From contig JAQXJR010000020.1 in assembly GCA_029009055.1 (NCBI GenBank), positions 1-56,849 on the forward strand: a stretch of DNA of 56,849 nt. Reading direction: 5' to 3'. Each line of letters begins with the position of its first letter. The first letter of the stretch is position 1. Below, piece by piece: positions 42,894-50,504 of the stretch. Source of the DNA: Eubacteriales bacterium. GTDB taxonomy: Bacteria; Bacillota; Clostridia; Peptostreptococcales; Anaerovoracaceae. Under the pieces are notes generated by a model. It was given only the letters and a program-made list of their open reading frames with translations, did not search any database and was not told the DNA's origin. Both the position numbers and the translations under genes were made by a program.

Positions 42894-44402
42894 TTACTCG
42901 CACCTTCCGGCCTTACAGGAGTCAGCGTCCCCGCAAGCCGCGTCATCCCCGCACTCAGCAGTTCCCAGCGCGTCAGCGTAGGCCGCCTCACCGGCTTCCC
43001 CGGCGTCTCCCGCGGCTTCAGCCACCTTCATCATCAGGGCGCACTCCATCCTCTTCCTGAACAGATCGCAGCCGTACTCGTACGTTCCCTTAATGGAACC
43101 CGTGCCGTGGTAAGCGTTAGCGGCGCACCCGCCAGAGCAGTAGAGTCTGGCCCAGCATTCGTCGCAGTCCTTACGCGCGTACACGTTACACATCTTAAAA
43201 TCCTGCCTGATGTCATCGCGGGTTATGCCGTTCCAGATGTCGCCCATCTTAAACTTCTCCTCGCCCACGAACTGATGGCATGGGTACAGGTCTCCCCATG
43301 GTGTCACGGCGAAGTATTCCGTGCCGGATCCGCATCCGGATATCCTCTTATATATGCAAGGGCCGCACTTCAGGTCCAGCATATAGTGGTAGAAGGTTAT
43401 AGGCTTTCCTTCCTTCTCTCTTCTGAGCATATCCTTAGCCAGGATCTCGTACTGTTCGTAGATCTTCGGCTTATCCTCTTCCGTAAGAGCGTAAGGATCG
43501 TCCGGCGAGCAGACTACAGGCTCTATAGAAAGCCTCTTGAACCCGAGGTCGTCCGCCATATGGAACAAGTCCTTAGTAAAGTCCACATTATTATGTGTAT
43601 AAGTCCCTCGCATGTAGTATTCGCGGTCGCCCCTGGCAGCCACGAGTTTCTGGAACTTCGGGACTATGGTATCGTAGCTTCCCTCGCCGTTTATTGTCTT
43701 CCTGAGGTGGTCATGCACCTCTTTACGGCCGTCCAAGCTCAGGACCACGTTATTCATCTCTTTATTAGTGAATTCTATAACATCGTCATTAATGCCGACG
43801 CCGTTAGTCGTGAGTGTGAAGCGGAAATTCTTCCCGTGCTCCTTCTCTATGGACCTGCAGTAAGCGACCGTCTTCTTAACGACATCCCAGTTCATGAGAG
43901 GTTCGCCGCCGAAGAAGTCCACCTCCAGGTTCCTGTGGTTCCCAGAATTCTCTATTAGGAAATCCATGGCGCGCTTTGCTGTCTCGAAAGACATGAGCGC
44001 TCTCTCGCCGTGGAACCTGCCCTGGCTGGCAAAACAATATGAGCAGTTCAGGTTGCAAGTATGCGCCACATGCAGGCAAAGCGCCTTCACTTCTGTGTGC
44101 CTATCCTTAAGGTAGCTGGCTTTCGGTCTGTATATGTCCTCCGCGAAGAGCTTCCCGGCTTCTCTGAGGCTGATGACGTCATCTATGCAGTCGTTCACGT
44201 CCCGGACTGTGACATCCTCGCGGTCCCCATACTGGTCCATTATCTTCCTGACGATCTCGTCGCGGTCAGGCTCCCTGCCCTCATCTATCGCCATAGAAAA
44301 ATAACGGATGATGTCGTAAGCGACATCATCCACATTATGCACAGAACCACTATTAACGTCTAAAACGATATTATAGCCGTTTAACCTGTACTGATGGATC
44401 AT
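42894..44402 (-). CDS. SCIFF peptide maturase, radical SAM/SPASM, with an extra Cys-bearing C-terminal tail
   Basis: Radical SAM enzyme expected to install thioether crosslinks in the adjacent SCIFF peptide. 502 residues. N-terminal peptide-recognition segment (HQYRLNGYNIVLDVNSGSVHNVDDVAYDII), the radical SAM cluster C-x3-C-x2-C at 116, 120 and 123 (CNLNCSYC), FFGGEPLMNW, LSLDGRKEVHD, and a SPASM region with CGPCIYK, CGSG, LYPCHQFVGE, CDECWARLYCSGGCAANAYH and the last CDLF. After ECALMMKVAEAAG come about 45 residues of Ala/Gly/Glu-rich sequence with four Cys (484, 490, 496, 501), not part of the usual SPASM set. It starts on the base after the SCIFF stop codon, so the two are coupled. Confidence 0.95.
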   Translation of the reverse strand: MIHQYRLNGYNIVLDVNSGSVHNVDDVAYDIIRYFSMAIDEGREPDRDEIVRKIMDQYGDREDVTVRDVNDCIDDVISLREAGKLFAEDIYRPKASYLKDRHTEVKALCLHVAHTCNLNCSYCFASQGRFHGERALMSFETAKRAMDFLIENSGNHRNLEVDFFGGEPLMNWDVVKKTVAYCRSIEKEHGKNFRFTLTTNGVGINDDVIEFTNKEMNNVVLSLDGRKEVHDHLRKTINGEGSYDTIVPKFQKLVAARGDREYYMRGTYTHNNVDFTKDLFHMADDLGFKRLSIEPVVCSPDDPYALTEEDKPKIYEQYEILAKDMLRREKEGKPITFYHYMLDLKCGPCIYKRISGCGSGTEYFAVTPWGDLYPCHQFVGEEKFKMGDIWNGITRDDIRQDFKMCNVYARKDCDECWARLYCSGGCAANAYHGTGSIKGTYEYGCDLFRKRMECALMMKVAEAAGDAGEAGEAAYADALGTAECGDDAACGDADSCKAGRCE

Positions 44403-44546
44403 TTACAGGCTCTTTTCGCACTTCTGGTTAGCGACTCCGCATGAAGTCTTACAAGCTGACTGGCATGATGTCTGGCACTCGCCGCATCCGCCGTTCTCCA
44501 TGCTGGCTCTGAGATCTCTGGTCTCTAATGTCATAATTCTCTTCAT
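44403..44546 (-). CDS. SCIFF peptide (six-cysteines-in-forty-five) precursor
   Basis: Ribosomally made peptide, 47 residues, substrate of the following radical SAM maturase. It begins MKRIMTLETRDLRASMENGG and has six Cys at 21, 24, 28, 32, 36 and 43 in the family's spacing (CGECQTSCQSACKTSCGV...C). AAGGTGGAG lies 6 bases before the ATG, and a strong promoter is present (44586-44614). Its stop is immediately followed by the maturase ATG. SCIFF peptides occur in nearly all Clostridia, but their biological role is not established. Confidence 0.96.
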   Translation of the reverse strand: MKRIMTLETRDLRASMENGGCGECQTSCQSACKTSCGVANQKCEKSL

Positions 44547-44585
44547 CTCTATCTCCACCTTTCTATAAGTACATAGATATTATTT

Positions 44586-44614
44586 ATCATACTTTACCGG
44601 CATTTCGATGTCAA
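44586..44614 (-). promoter_or_regulatory. Promoter of the SCIFF-maturase operon
   Basis: Minus strand: perfect TTGACA (44609-44614), 17-base spacer, TATGAT (44586-44591), about 40 bases before the SCIFF ATG. It is one of the closest matches to the housekeeping consensus in the window. Confidence 0.8.
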
Positions 44615-44648
44615 GTGCCCCCGCCGACCATACGTTCCCGAGCAAAGG

Positions 44649-44673
44649 AAAAGCGGGGCGCCCCGGCCCCGCC
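44649..44673 (-). terminator. Terminator of the SDR-oxidoreductase operon
   Basis: Stem GCGGGGC/GCCCCGC with a 6-base loop (44653-44672), followed on the minus strand by TTTTCCTTT. It lies about 75 bases past the stop at 44749. The T-tract is interrupted. Confidence 0.6.
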
Positions 44674-44748
44674 TCTATTTTATCTCTGATATACCGTAAA
44701 GTTCGGAGAATCGCTCCCGCGGAATCTCTTTGCTGATGAAATCCACCC

Positions 44749-46695
44749 TCAGATAAGGTCGTCAAGCTGGCGTACGATATGGAAAGCGTCGTGTACAGCG
44801 TCCCAGACCTTACCAGGCTTCTGGCAGTTACCTATGGAGAATACAGGATACTCAGCTCCGTGAAGCGCCTCAGCCAGGCTGTGATCAGCTCTGAATCCGA
44901 CCGCGTATACAGCGTTATCGCATGGGATGCTGGTACTACCCTGCTCGTTCTCAACCACGACCTCTGTTCCCTTTATCTCGTCGACCTTAGTCTTAGTGAG
45001 GATATGTATGCCAGACGCCTGAATCAGGTCCATGAGCCCCTTCTTCTCATTTAGCGCCATGCTGGCTGTCATGAGGATATCATCCATCATCTCTACCAGG
45101 GTGACATCCTTACCCTTCTTATCGAGGTCTACGGCAGCTTCGCAGCCTACCAGACCGCCACCGATGATAACGACCTTATCACCGACGCTTTCTTTACCTT
45201 CCATGAGGCGGATGGCTTCTACGACGTTCTTACCATCGATTCCAGGAACGCGAGGAATGACTGAGCTAGCTCCTGTAGCATCTATTACAGCGTCCGGAGC
45301 GAATCTATCCACGGACTCTCTATCAGCCTCTGTCTTGAGCCTCACGTTAACGCCCAGCTTATATACCTGTGTCTCGAGGTTATGGTAGTAACGGTTCATG
45401 TCTGCCTTAAATGAAGGGGCGCCGGCTGCCTTAAGGTCTCCGCCCAGGCTGCCTGACTTCTCCCAAAGTTCTACTGTGTGGCCCATCATAGCTGCCATCT
45501 TAGCGGCGAACATTCCGCCAGGGCCTCCGCCAATTACGAGGAGCCTTCTCGGCATCTTAGCCTGGAGGATAGGGAACTTAGTCTCCACGCCGGTACGAGG
45601 ATTTATAGCGCATCCCGCTCCGTGAGAGCCGAGCCCACCGCCGTTAAGGCATTCGCAGCAGCCGCAGCAGAAATCAATATCTTCTACATGGCCGCTCTTC
45701 AGCTTCTTAGGATAATACGGGTCAGCCAGAGACTGTTTACCGAGAAGGATCAGGTCTGCTGTTCCGCTTTCCAGTATAGCTTCAGCCATCTCAGGGTCAT
45801 TAAGCTTCCCCTGAACAGTGAACGGAGTCTTTATACCGGCTTCTCTCAGAGCCTTAGCGATATGGATCTGTGAGCCAGCTGGGTCATAACCTGTTGGGAT
45901 GGCTTTATTCCATCTCTCATAGCAGCCCTCATCGAGATGGATGTAGGCGAGGCCCATGTTATCGAGGATCATAGCTATCTCTATACCCTCATCCTCCAGA
46001 GTCCTTCCGCCTTCTATATCGTGGACAGGTGTGTATTTAACGGAAATCGGGTAATCCGGTCCCACTACGGCTCTTACAGCTCCGTAGCACTCATTGAAGA
46101 AACGCATCCTGTTCTCCAGAGATCCGCCGTATTCATCTGTTCTTCTGTTCCATATCTTAGACATGAACTGGTCTATCAGGTATCCGCCGTAGGCGTGGAT
46201 CTCCAGGATATCCACGCCGGCTTCCTTAGCGAACCAAGCCGCCTGTCCCATAGCCTGTACTATCTCTTGGATCTCTTCGACTGTAAGAGCGTGGCACTTA
46301 ACGTCAGGATAGAAGTAAGCTGTGTTATCGCTGGCTGAAACATGCTCAGTGACATCCGGAGTTCCTACATTAACACGGCCGTAACCCGGCGTGAGCTGGA
46401 CAGCCACCTTAGCCCCGTAACGATGGATCTCCCTCACGGCCGCCTCGAGCTGCATGGCCTGCTGGTAGGAAACCAGGTAGTTGCCAGAAAACATAGGGTT
46501 CTCATATTTATCGATAACTGTGTGAGCGGAAGGATATATGATGCCGAAGCCGCCCTTAGCTCTTTCTACCAGGTATGCCTTCTCATCATCATCTATGCCG
46601 CCGGACGCGTCGTGGATAAACCCCATAGGCGCCATGCCGAGCCTGTTTTTCAGGGTCAGATTACCGAAGCTGACCTCTTCGAAGATCTTATTCAT
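44749..46695 (-). CDS. Old-Yellow-Enzyme-family NAD(P)H:flavin oxidoreductase (2,4-dienoyl-CoA reductase/enoate reductase/BaiCD type)
   Basis: Two-part flavoenzyme of 648 residues. The N-terminal FMN TIM barrel runs to about 370 (NRLGMAPMGF, YGGYLIDQFMSKIWNRRTDEYGGSLENRMRF). A cysteine cluster CCGCCECLN...C binds [4Fe-4S]. The C-terminal NAD(P)H/FAD domain has RRLLVIGGGPGGMFAAKMAA and VVIIGGGLVGCEAAVDL. Such enzymes reduce activated C=C bonds of enoates, dienoyl-CoA, bile-acid intermediates or flavonoids. The upstream SDR (38 bases away) and the divergent MerR gene suggest an inducible module acting on a ring or unsaturated-ketone substrate. The bai operon pairs these same families, but other bai genes are absent, so bile-acid activity is not claimed. 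Confidence 0.88.
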   Translation of the reverse strand: MNKIFEEVSFGNLTLKNRLGMAPMGFIHDASGGIDDDEKAYLVERAKGGFGIIYPSAHTVIDKYENPMFSGNYLVSYQQAMQLEAAVREIHRYGAKVAVQLTPGYGRVNVGTPDVTEHVSASDNTAYFYPDVKCHALTVEEIQEIVQAMGQAAWFAKEAGVDILEIHAYGGYLIDQFMSKIWNRRTDEYGGSLENRMRFFNECYGAVRAVVGPDYPISVKYTPVHDIEGGRTLEDEGIEIAMILDNMGLAYIHLDEGCYERWNKAIPTGYDPAGSQIHIAKALREAGIKTPFTVQGKLNDPEMAEAILESGTADLILLGKQSLADPYYPKKLKSGHVEDIDFCCGCCECLNGGGLGSHGAGCAINPRTGVETKFPILQAKMPRRLLVIGGGPGGMFAAKMAAMMGHTVELWEKSGSLGGDLKAAGAPSFKADMNRYYHNLETQVYKLGVNVRLKTEADRESVDRFAPDAVIDATGASSVIPRVPGIDGKNVVEAIRLMEGKESVGDKVVIIGGGLVGCEAAVDLDKKGKDVTLVEMMDDILMTASMALNEKKGLMDLIQASGIHILTKTKVDEIKGTEVVVENEQGSTSIPCDNAVYAVGFRADHSLAEALHGAEYPVFSIGNCQKPGKVWDAVHDAFHIVRQLDDLI

Positions 46696-46733
46696 AACTC
46701 CTCCTATTCTTAACCGGATCTATTTACTAACGT

Positions 46734-47519
46734 CTACAGTGTGATGCCGCCATCTACGCTGATAACGGAACCCTGCATGTATGTGGAAGCGTCTGAAGCT
46801 ATCATGGATACTATACCGACGATCTCACTGGTGTCACCCAGGTCCCTGTCTGGCAGAAGCACCGGCATGGAACGACGGATCAAGTTACCCATGTCTTTTC
46901 CTTCTATAGCGTCTTTAGTAAGAACGTCTGTTACCATCTGAGTCATAGGAGTGGTGAAACCGCCCGGGCAGAGGCAGTTATAACGGATATTGTAGAGCTT
47001 TCCGCACTCTATGGCCGCGTCCTTAACGAGCTGGATGACAGCTGCCTTAGATGCTGAGTACACACCGAAGCCTGCCTCAGGACGGATACCTGATGACGAG
47101 CCTGTCGCGAGGACATTTCCCGGAGTTCCCAACTTCTTAAAAGCGTTAGTAGCTTCGATCAGCATGAGGAATGTGGACTTAAAGTTATTCTGAGCTACGA
47201 GGTCGAACTGGTCCTCTGTCATCTCCTCGAATGGTGTAGGCTCCATGAGGACGCCCTGGTTGCTGAATACGAAATCCAACTTTCCGAAGTGCTCTATGGT
47301 CTTATCGAAAACTGCCTTAACATCTTCCTTCTTACTCATGTCGCCCGCTACGACCAGAGCGTCAGCGCCTTCTTTACGGCACTCTTCCGCTACCTTATCG
47401 AGCTTAGACTCTGTACGTGAAGCTATAGTAAGGTCGAAACCGTCCTGAGCGAGTCTTAATGCTGAAGCTGCTCCGATTCCTGTAGATGCTCCTGTGATGA
47501 TTGCTACCTTCCTATCCAT
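46734..47519 (-). CDS. Short-chain dehydrogenase/reductase (SDR)
   Basis: Classical SDR of 261 residues, NAD(P)-dependent alcohol/ketone oxidoreductase. N-terminal cofactor loop ITGASTGIGAASALRLA, NNFKS region after the NQGVLMEP segment, catalytic Ser in TGSSSGIRPE and Tyr-x3-Lys in GVYSASKAAV, then CPGGFTTPM and the C-terminal GSVISVDGGITL. All catalytic residues are present. Several bacterial hydroxysteroid dehydrogenases look like this, but substrate cannot be told from sequence. First gene of a two-gene operon with the flavin oxidoreductase; AAAGGAG before the ATG. Its promoter has MerR-type 19-base spacing (47600-47630). Confidence 0.9.
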   Translation of the reverse strand: MDRKVAIITGASTGIGAASALRLAQDGFDLTIASRTESKLDKVAEECRKEGADALVVAGDMSKKEDVKAVFDKTIEHFGKLDFVFSNQGVLMEPTPFEEMTEDQFDLVAQNNFKSTFLMLIEATNAFKKLGTPGNVLATGSSSGIRPEAGFGVYSASKAAVIQLVKDAAIECGKLYNIRYNCLCPGGFTTPMTQMVTDVLTKDAIEGKDMGNLIRRSMPVLLPDRDLGDTSEIVGIVSMIASDASTYMQGSVISVDGGITL

Positions 47520-47599
47520 TTCTTTGATCTCCTTTCTAATATCATGATCAAATATCTAGGTTTCTCTTCGCGCCCGCGGCGCTTTCTTTCTTTAGTTAA

Positions 47600-47630
47600 A
47601 TGGTAATCAATCCCCCGAATTCACGGTCAA
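47600..47630 (-). promoter_or_regulatory. MerR-type promoter of the SDR-oxidoreductase operon
   Basis: Minus strand: TTGACC (47625-47630), a 19-base spacer and TACCAT (47600-47605). The over-long spacer is the hallmark of promoters activated by MerR regulators, and a MerR gene lies divergently 200 bases away. The spacer contains ACCGT and GGGGG elements similar to half-sites of the palindrome at 47735-47758. Confidence 0.65.
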
Positions 47631-47734
47631 TATATTAATTTGAACAATTTTATAGTCTGCTATTCGTTTGTAAGCCACAATTATCACATTGATTTCATAA
47701 AAACAGGGCTTGCAGGAATCTTTTGCGGCACTAA

Positions 47735-47758
47735 AACCATCCCCCTAGGGGAACGGTT
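47735..47758. promoter_or_regulatory. 24-bp near-palindrome, candidate MerR operator
   Basis: AACC-n2-CCCCCTAGGGG-n2-CGGTT: a near-perfect dyad centred on CTAG, about 75 bases upstream of the MerR start codon and in the intergenic region shared with the SDR operon. It probably controls the regulator's own gene. Confidence 0.6.
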
Positions 47759-47832
47759 CCGCTTTCATTTGCTACACACTCGCTGTAGAATAGTTTTAGA
47801 TGATGTCATAGAAAGGGTTTCGGCGAATAGTT

Positions 47833-48867
47833 ATGAAAATCAAGGAAGTTATTAATCTGACCGGACTCAGTAAGAAAACTGTCCATTATTATATAGATGA
47901 AGGCCTGATCCACCCGAAACAGCTCGAGAACGGCTACTACGATTTCAGCCGCGATGATATAAACGCGCTGGCGTCCGTGATGCGCCTTAAAGCCTTGGGG
48001 CTTCAGCTGGCAGACATCTCCGTGATCCTGAAGTCGCCTGACATAGCCCTGTATTATTTGCTAAGGGAAGAGAAGAAGATCCGCTGGGACATTAAATACA
48101 CCCAGTACCAGGAATCACTGCTGCGTAAGGTAATAAGCGGCTTGGAGGGGAATAACGACCAGGCGCGCCTTAACGATCTCCTGACCGAAGCGATACCGGA
48201 CGAGAACCTGCGTGAAATTCGTAAACCAGGGCAGATGGACGATGTCAACATAGGTGATTCTGACATTTTAGACGAAACTGACGCTGAGATGCTCGCCTTC
48301 TATTTCTGGGGATCTTTCATGAAAAAGGAAGAAATGAACGAATATCAGCTCTTTCTGCTAGAAAAGCTTAAGGATAACATAGTCGCGACTCAGAGCGAAG
48401 CCACGAGAAAGCTCCGAGACACTATCTATCGCTTTACTTCCGACACTGCCGAAGCGAATTTCGGAGGCGCCGATCAGGAACTGGAGTACCAGAAGATAGC
48501 CGACCTGACTGGTGATGAGATACCTGAGTATGTGGAGCATATGTATAAGTCAGCAAAGGAAACCCTCAGGAATCCCCGCTGGGTCGCCAGTTGGATAAGC
48601 GAATACGATGGATACCAGCACCCGTGCTCGGTATTCTTCGACGGTCTGTGCTCGCGTTACATGCGAGAGCTTTCCAGGCATTTCGCCTCTTACCAGGACC
48701 ACATAAACCTATGCTGCCGCTTATTCTATAAGAAGATCATGTCGGAGAAGAAAGAGAATCCTGAAGGCGCCAGCCTATATGACCTGATAGAAGAGAAGCT
48801 GGGCGGCTATTTCGATTTCGAAGGCTACCACAGCGCGGACCTAGCATCTCTGGCTGAATGGAAATAA
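47833..48867 (+). CDS. MerR-family transcriptional regulator with a large C-terminal effector domain
   Basis: 344 residues. The N-terminal MerR winged helix (MKIKEVINLTGLSKKTVHYYIDEGLI, YYDFSRDDINALASVMRLKALGLQLADI) is followed by the dimerisation helix and a C-terminal region of about 220 residues without a known domain that I can name, helical by composition, probably the ligand sensor. It is divergent from the SDR-oxidoreductase operon, whose promoter has MerR-type spacing, so it is most likely its activator, responding to the enzyme substrate. No strong ribosome binding site precedes the ATG (only GGCGA), suggesting low expression. Confidence 0.85.
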   Translation: MKIKEVINLTGLSKKTVHYYIDEGLIHPKQLENGYYDFSRDDINALASVMRLKALGLQLADISVILKSPDIALYYLLREEKKIRWDIKYTQYQESLLRKVISGLEGNNDQARLNDLLTEAIPDENLREIRKPGQMDDVNIGDSDILDETDAEMLAFYFWGSFMKKEEMNEYQLFLLEKLKDNIVATQSEATRKLRDTIYRFTSDTAEANFGGADQELEYQKIADLTGDEIPEYVEHMYKSAKETLRNPRWVASWISEYDGYQHPCSVFFDGLCSRYMRELSRHFASYQDHINLCCRLFYKKIMSEKKENPEGASLYDLIEEKLGGYFDFEGYHSADLASLAEWK

Positions 48868-48893
48868 AAAAGCGGGAGCTTCGTTCTCCCGCT
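48864..48893 (-). terminator. Terminator of scpB-scpA-mtnA (shared with the convergent MerR gene)
   Basis: Stem GCGGGAG/CTCCCGC with a 7-base loop (48872-48892), followed on the minus strand by TTTTTTATTT. It sits immediately after the MerR stop on the opposite strand. Confidence 0.8.
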
Positions 48894-48949
48894 CTTATCA
48901 TATTATATTTCCACGCGCCTTAGTTAGCGCGCCAGGTCGTACCAATAAA

Positions 48950-49594
48950 CTAATCGTCCCCGTTTTCAGCGGTTTCAGATCCAGCGGTTTCAGATTCACC
49001 GGCGTTTTCCTCGCCTGGCTCTTCCAGCTCGTCGAATTCTAAGGCCAGCTGGTCTTCGCTGCTGTCGGCCGCGACGATCTCGTCCGGCCCGCCTATCTCC
49101 GGCAGGTCCTTAATAGACGAAAATCCGAACTTCCTCAGGAACTCATCCGTCGTCCCATAGAGATAAGGCTTTCCGATCGAGTCGGACCTTCCGACCACCT
49201 TAACGAGCTCTTTCTCCTCCAGTCCGGCCAGGACCCTGTCGCACTTCACGCCCCTGATCTCGTCTATCTGCCCCTTAGTGACCGGCTGCCTGTAAGCCAC
49301 GATCGCCAGCACCTCCAGGGCCGCCTGGGTGAGTTTCTTCTTCTTCACCGGCGTGCAGAGCTTCTTTATATATTCTTCGTTTTCCGGGGCTGTCACCAAC
49401 TGCCAGGAGTTTTTAATCCTGCGGACTATGAGCCCCTTATTCTCACGAGCAAAGTCATCCGCTATTTCTTCCAGCGCCTGCTTTACCTGGCTCGTGTCAG
49501 CGTCCAGCGCCTCAGCCGCGTCCCTTGCTGACAGAGGGTCTCCCCATATAAAAAGCATGGACGTAAGAGCTGATTTCATCTTATCTTTATCCAT
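48950..49594 (-). CDS. scpB: ScpB, condensin kleisin-complex subunit
   Basis: Part of SMC-ScpA-ScpB, which organises and segregates the chromosome. 214 residues. Two winged-helix domains: LTSMLFIWGDPLSARDAAEAL at the N-terminus, and KKKKLTQAALEVLAIVAYRQPVTKGQIDEIRGV with GRSDSIGKPYLYGTTDEFLRKFG at the C-terminal side. The last 45 residues are acidic, Glu/Asp/Ser/Ala-rich and look disordered. It lies 4 bases after scpA in the usual order scpA-scpB. Confidence 0.94.
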   Translation of the reverse strand: MDKDKMKSALTSMLFIWGDPLSARDAAEALDADTSQVKQALEEIADDFARENKGLIVRRIKNSWQLVTAPENEEYIKKLCTPVKKKKLTQAALEVLAIVAYRQPVTKGQIDEIRGVKCDRVLAGLEEKELVKVVGRSDSIGKPYLYGTTDEFLRKFGFSSIKDLPEIGGPDEIVAADSSEDQLALEFDELEEPGEENAGESETAGSETAENGDD

Positions 49595-49598
49595 AAAT

Positions 49599-50504
49599 CT
49601 ATTCCTTTTCGACCGGTTCCTTAGTTGATGACTCGGTAGTCGGGTGCCCGGAAGTCTGCGATTTCGAAGCCTGCGGGACAGAGTCGCTGTCGGCAGATGG
49701 ATTTGCTAGGTCTTCATCTAAGCCCGGCAGCTCATCGTCCCAGTCGCGCGTCCCCCGCTTCACAGTTATGTCCCCGAAATTGTATTCCTGGTCGGCGTCC
49801 AGATAGCGCTCTCTCATCATCTCCAGCATGGACGTGAAGCTGACCACGGTCTCGTAGCGGCCGGATACGTCGGACTTCTTAGGTATGAGCCGGCGGAAAT
49901 CCACGCTGTCCGGCTGGCCGTCCGCCTCTCGGGACCTGAAAATATCCCGGATCATCAGCATGCGGTTCTGCATGGTCTCTCGGTCGCGCTCCAGCCTCGT
50001 GTAGCGGCGGCGGGCCTCCTCTATCCTGTGCTTCCTAGAAAGGAAAGAATTGAAGGCCTTTGCTAGGTCATCGGTGTCCAGGTCCAGATAGACCTCGGGG
50101 TTATTCACATATTGGCTTATGTCGTCGCAAGGTTTCTCGAAGCTTCGAGCCGCCCGGTCGTAGCATTCGGCCAGGGCCTCGCCTGCCCGCCTGCACTTCT
50201 GATATTCTAAGATCTGGGAAACCAGCCTCTCCCTCGGGTCCTCCTCGGGCTCGCCCGCGCTGATGTCCTGAGGCGCTCTCGGCAGCAGCATCTGGGACTT
50301 GATCTTCACGAGCTCGGCGGCAAGGACCAGGAAGTCCGAAGACACTTCCACGTTCATGTCCTGCATGGTGCCCAGAAACTCTATGTACTGGGACGTGATC
50401 TCGGATATCTTAATATCGTAGATATCCATGCGGGAATTCTCGATCAGGTAGACCAGGAGGTCGAAAGGCCCGTCGAACTGGCGGAGTCTAACTCTGTAAG
50501 CCAT
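49599..50504 (-). CDS. scpA: ScpA, condensin kleisin subunit
   Basis: Kleisin bridging SMC heads. 301 residues. The N-terminal family signature is FDGPFDLLVYLIENSRMDIYDIKISEITSQYIEF and DFLVLAAELVKIKSQMLLP, with the C-terminal winged helix including FTSMLEMMRERYL. The last 40 residues are polar, Ser/Glu-rich low complexity. The ATG overlaps the mtnA stop (TGATG), coupling scpA to mtnA translation, and scpB follows. Confidence 0.94.
   Translation of the reverse strand: MAYRVRLRQFDGPFDLLVYLIENSRMDIYDIKISEITSQYIEFLGTMQDMNVEVSSDFLVLAAELVKIKSQMLLPRAPQDISAGEPEEDPRERLVSQILEYQKCRRAGEALAECYDRAARSFEKPCDDISQYVNNPEVYLDLDTDDLAKAFNSFLSRKHRIEEARRRYTRLERDRETMQNRMLMIRDIFRSREADGQPDSVDFRRLIPKKSDVSGRYETVVSFTSMLEMMRERYLDADQEYNFGDITVKRGTRDWDDELPGLDEDLANPSADSDSVPQASKSQTSGHPTTESSTKEPVEKE

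Noticed and set aside
44749..47519. A bile-acid (bai) operon
   Set aside because: Only two enzyme families match; baiB, baiE, baiF, baiG and baiH-type companions are missing, so the claim would be unsupported.
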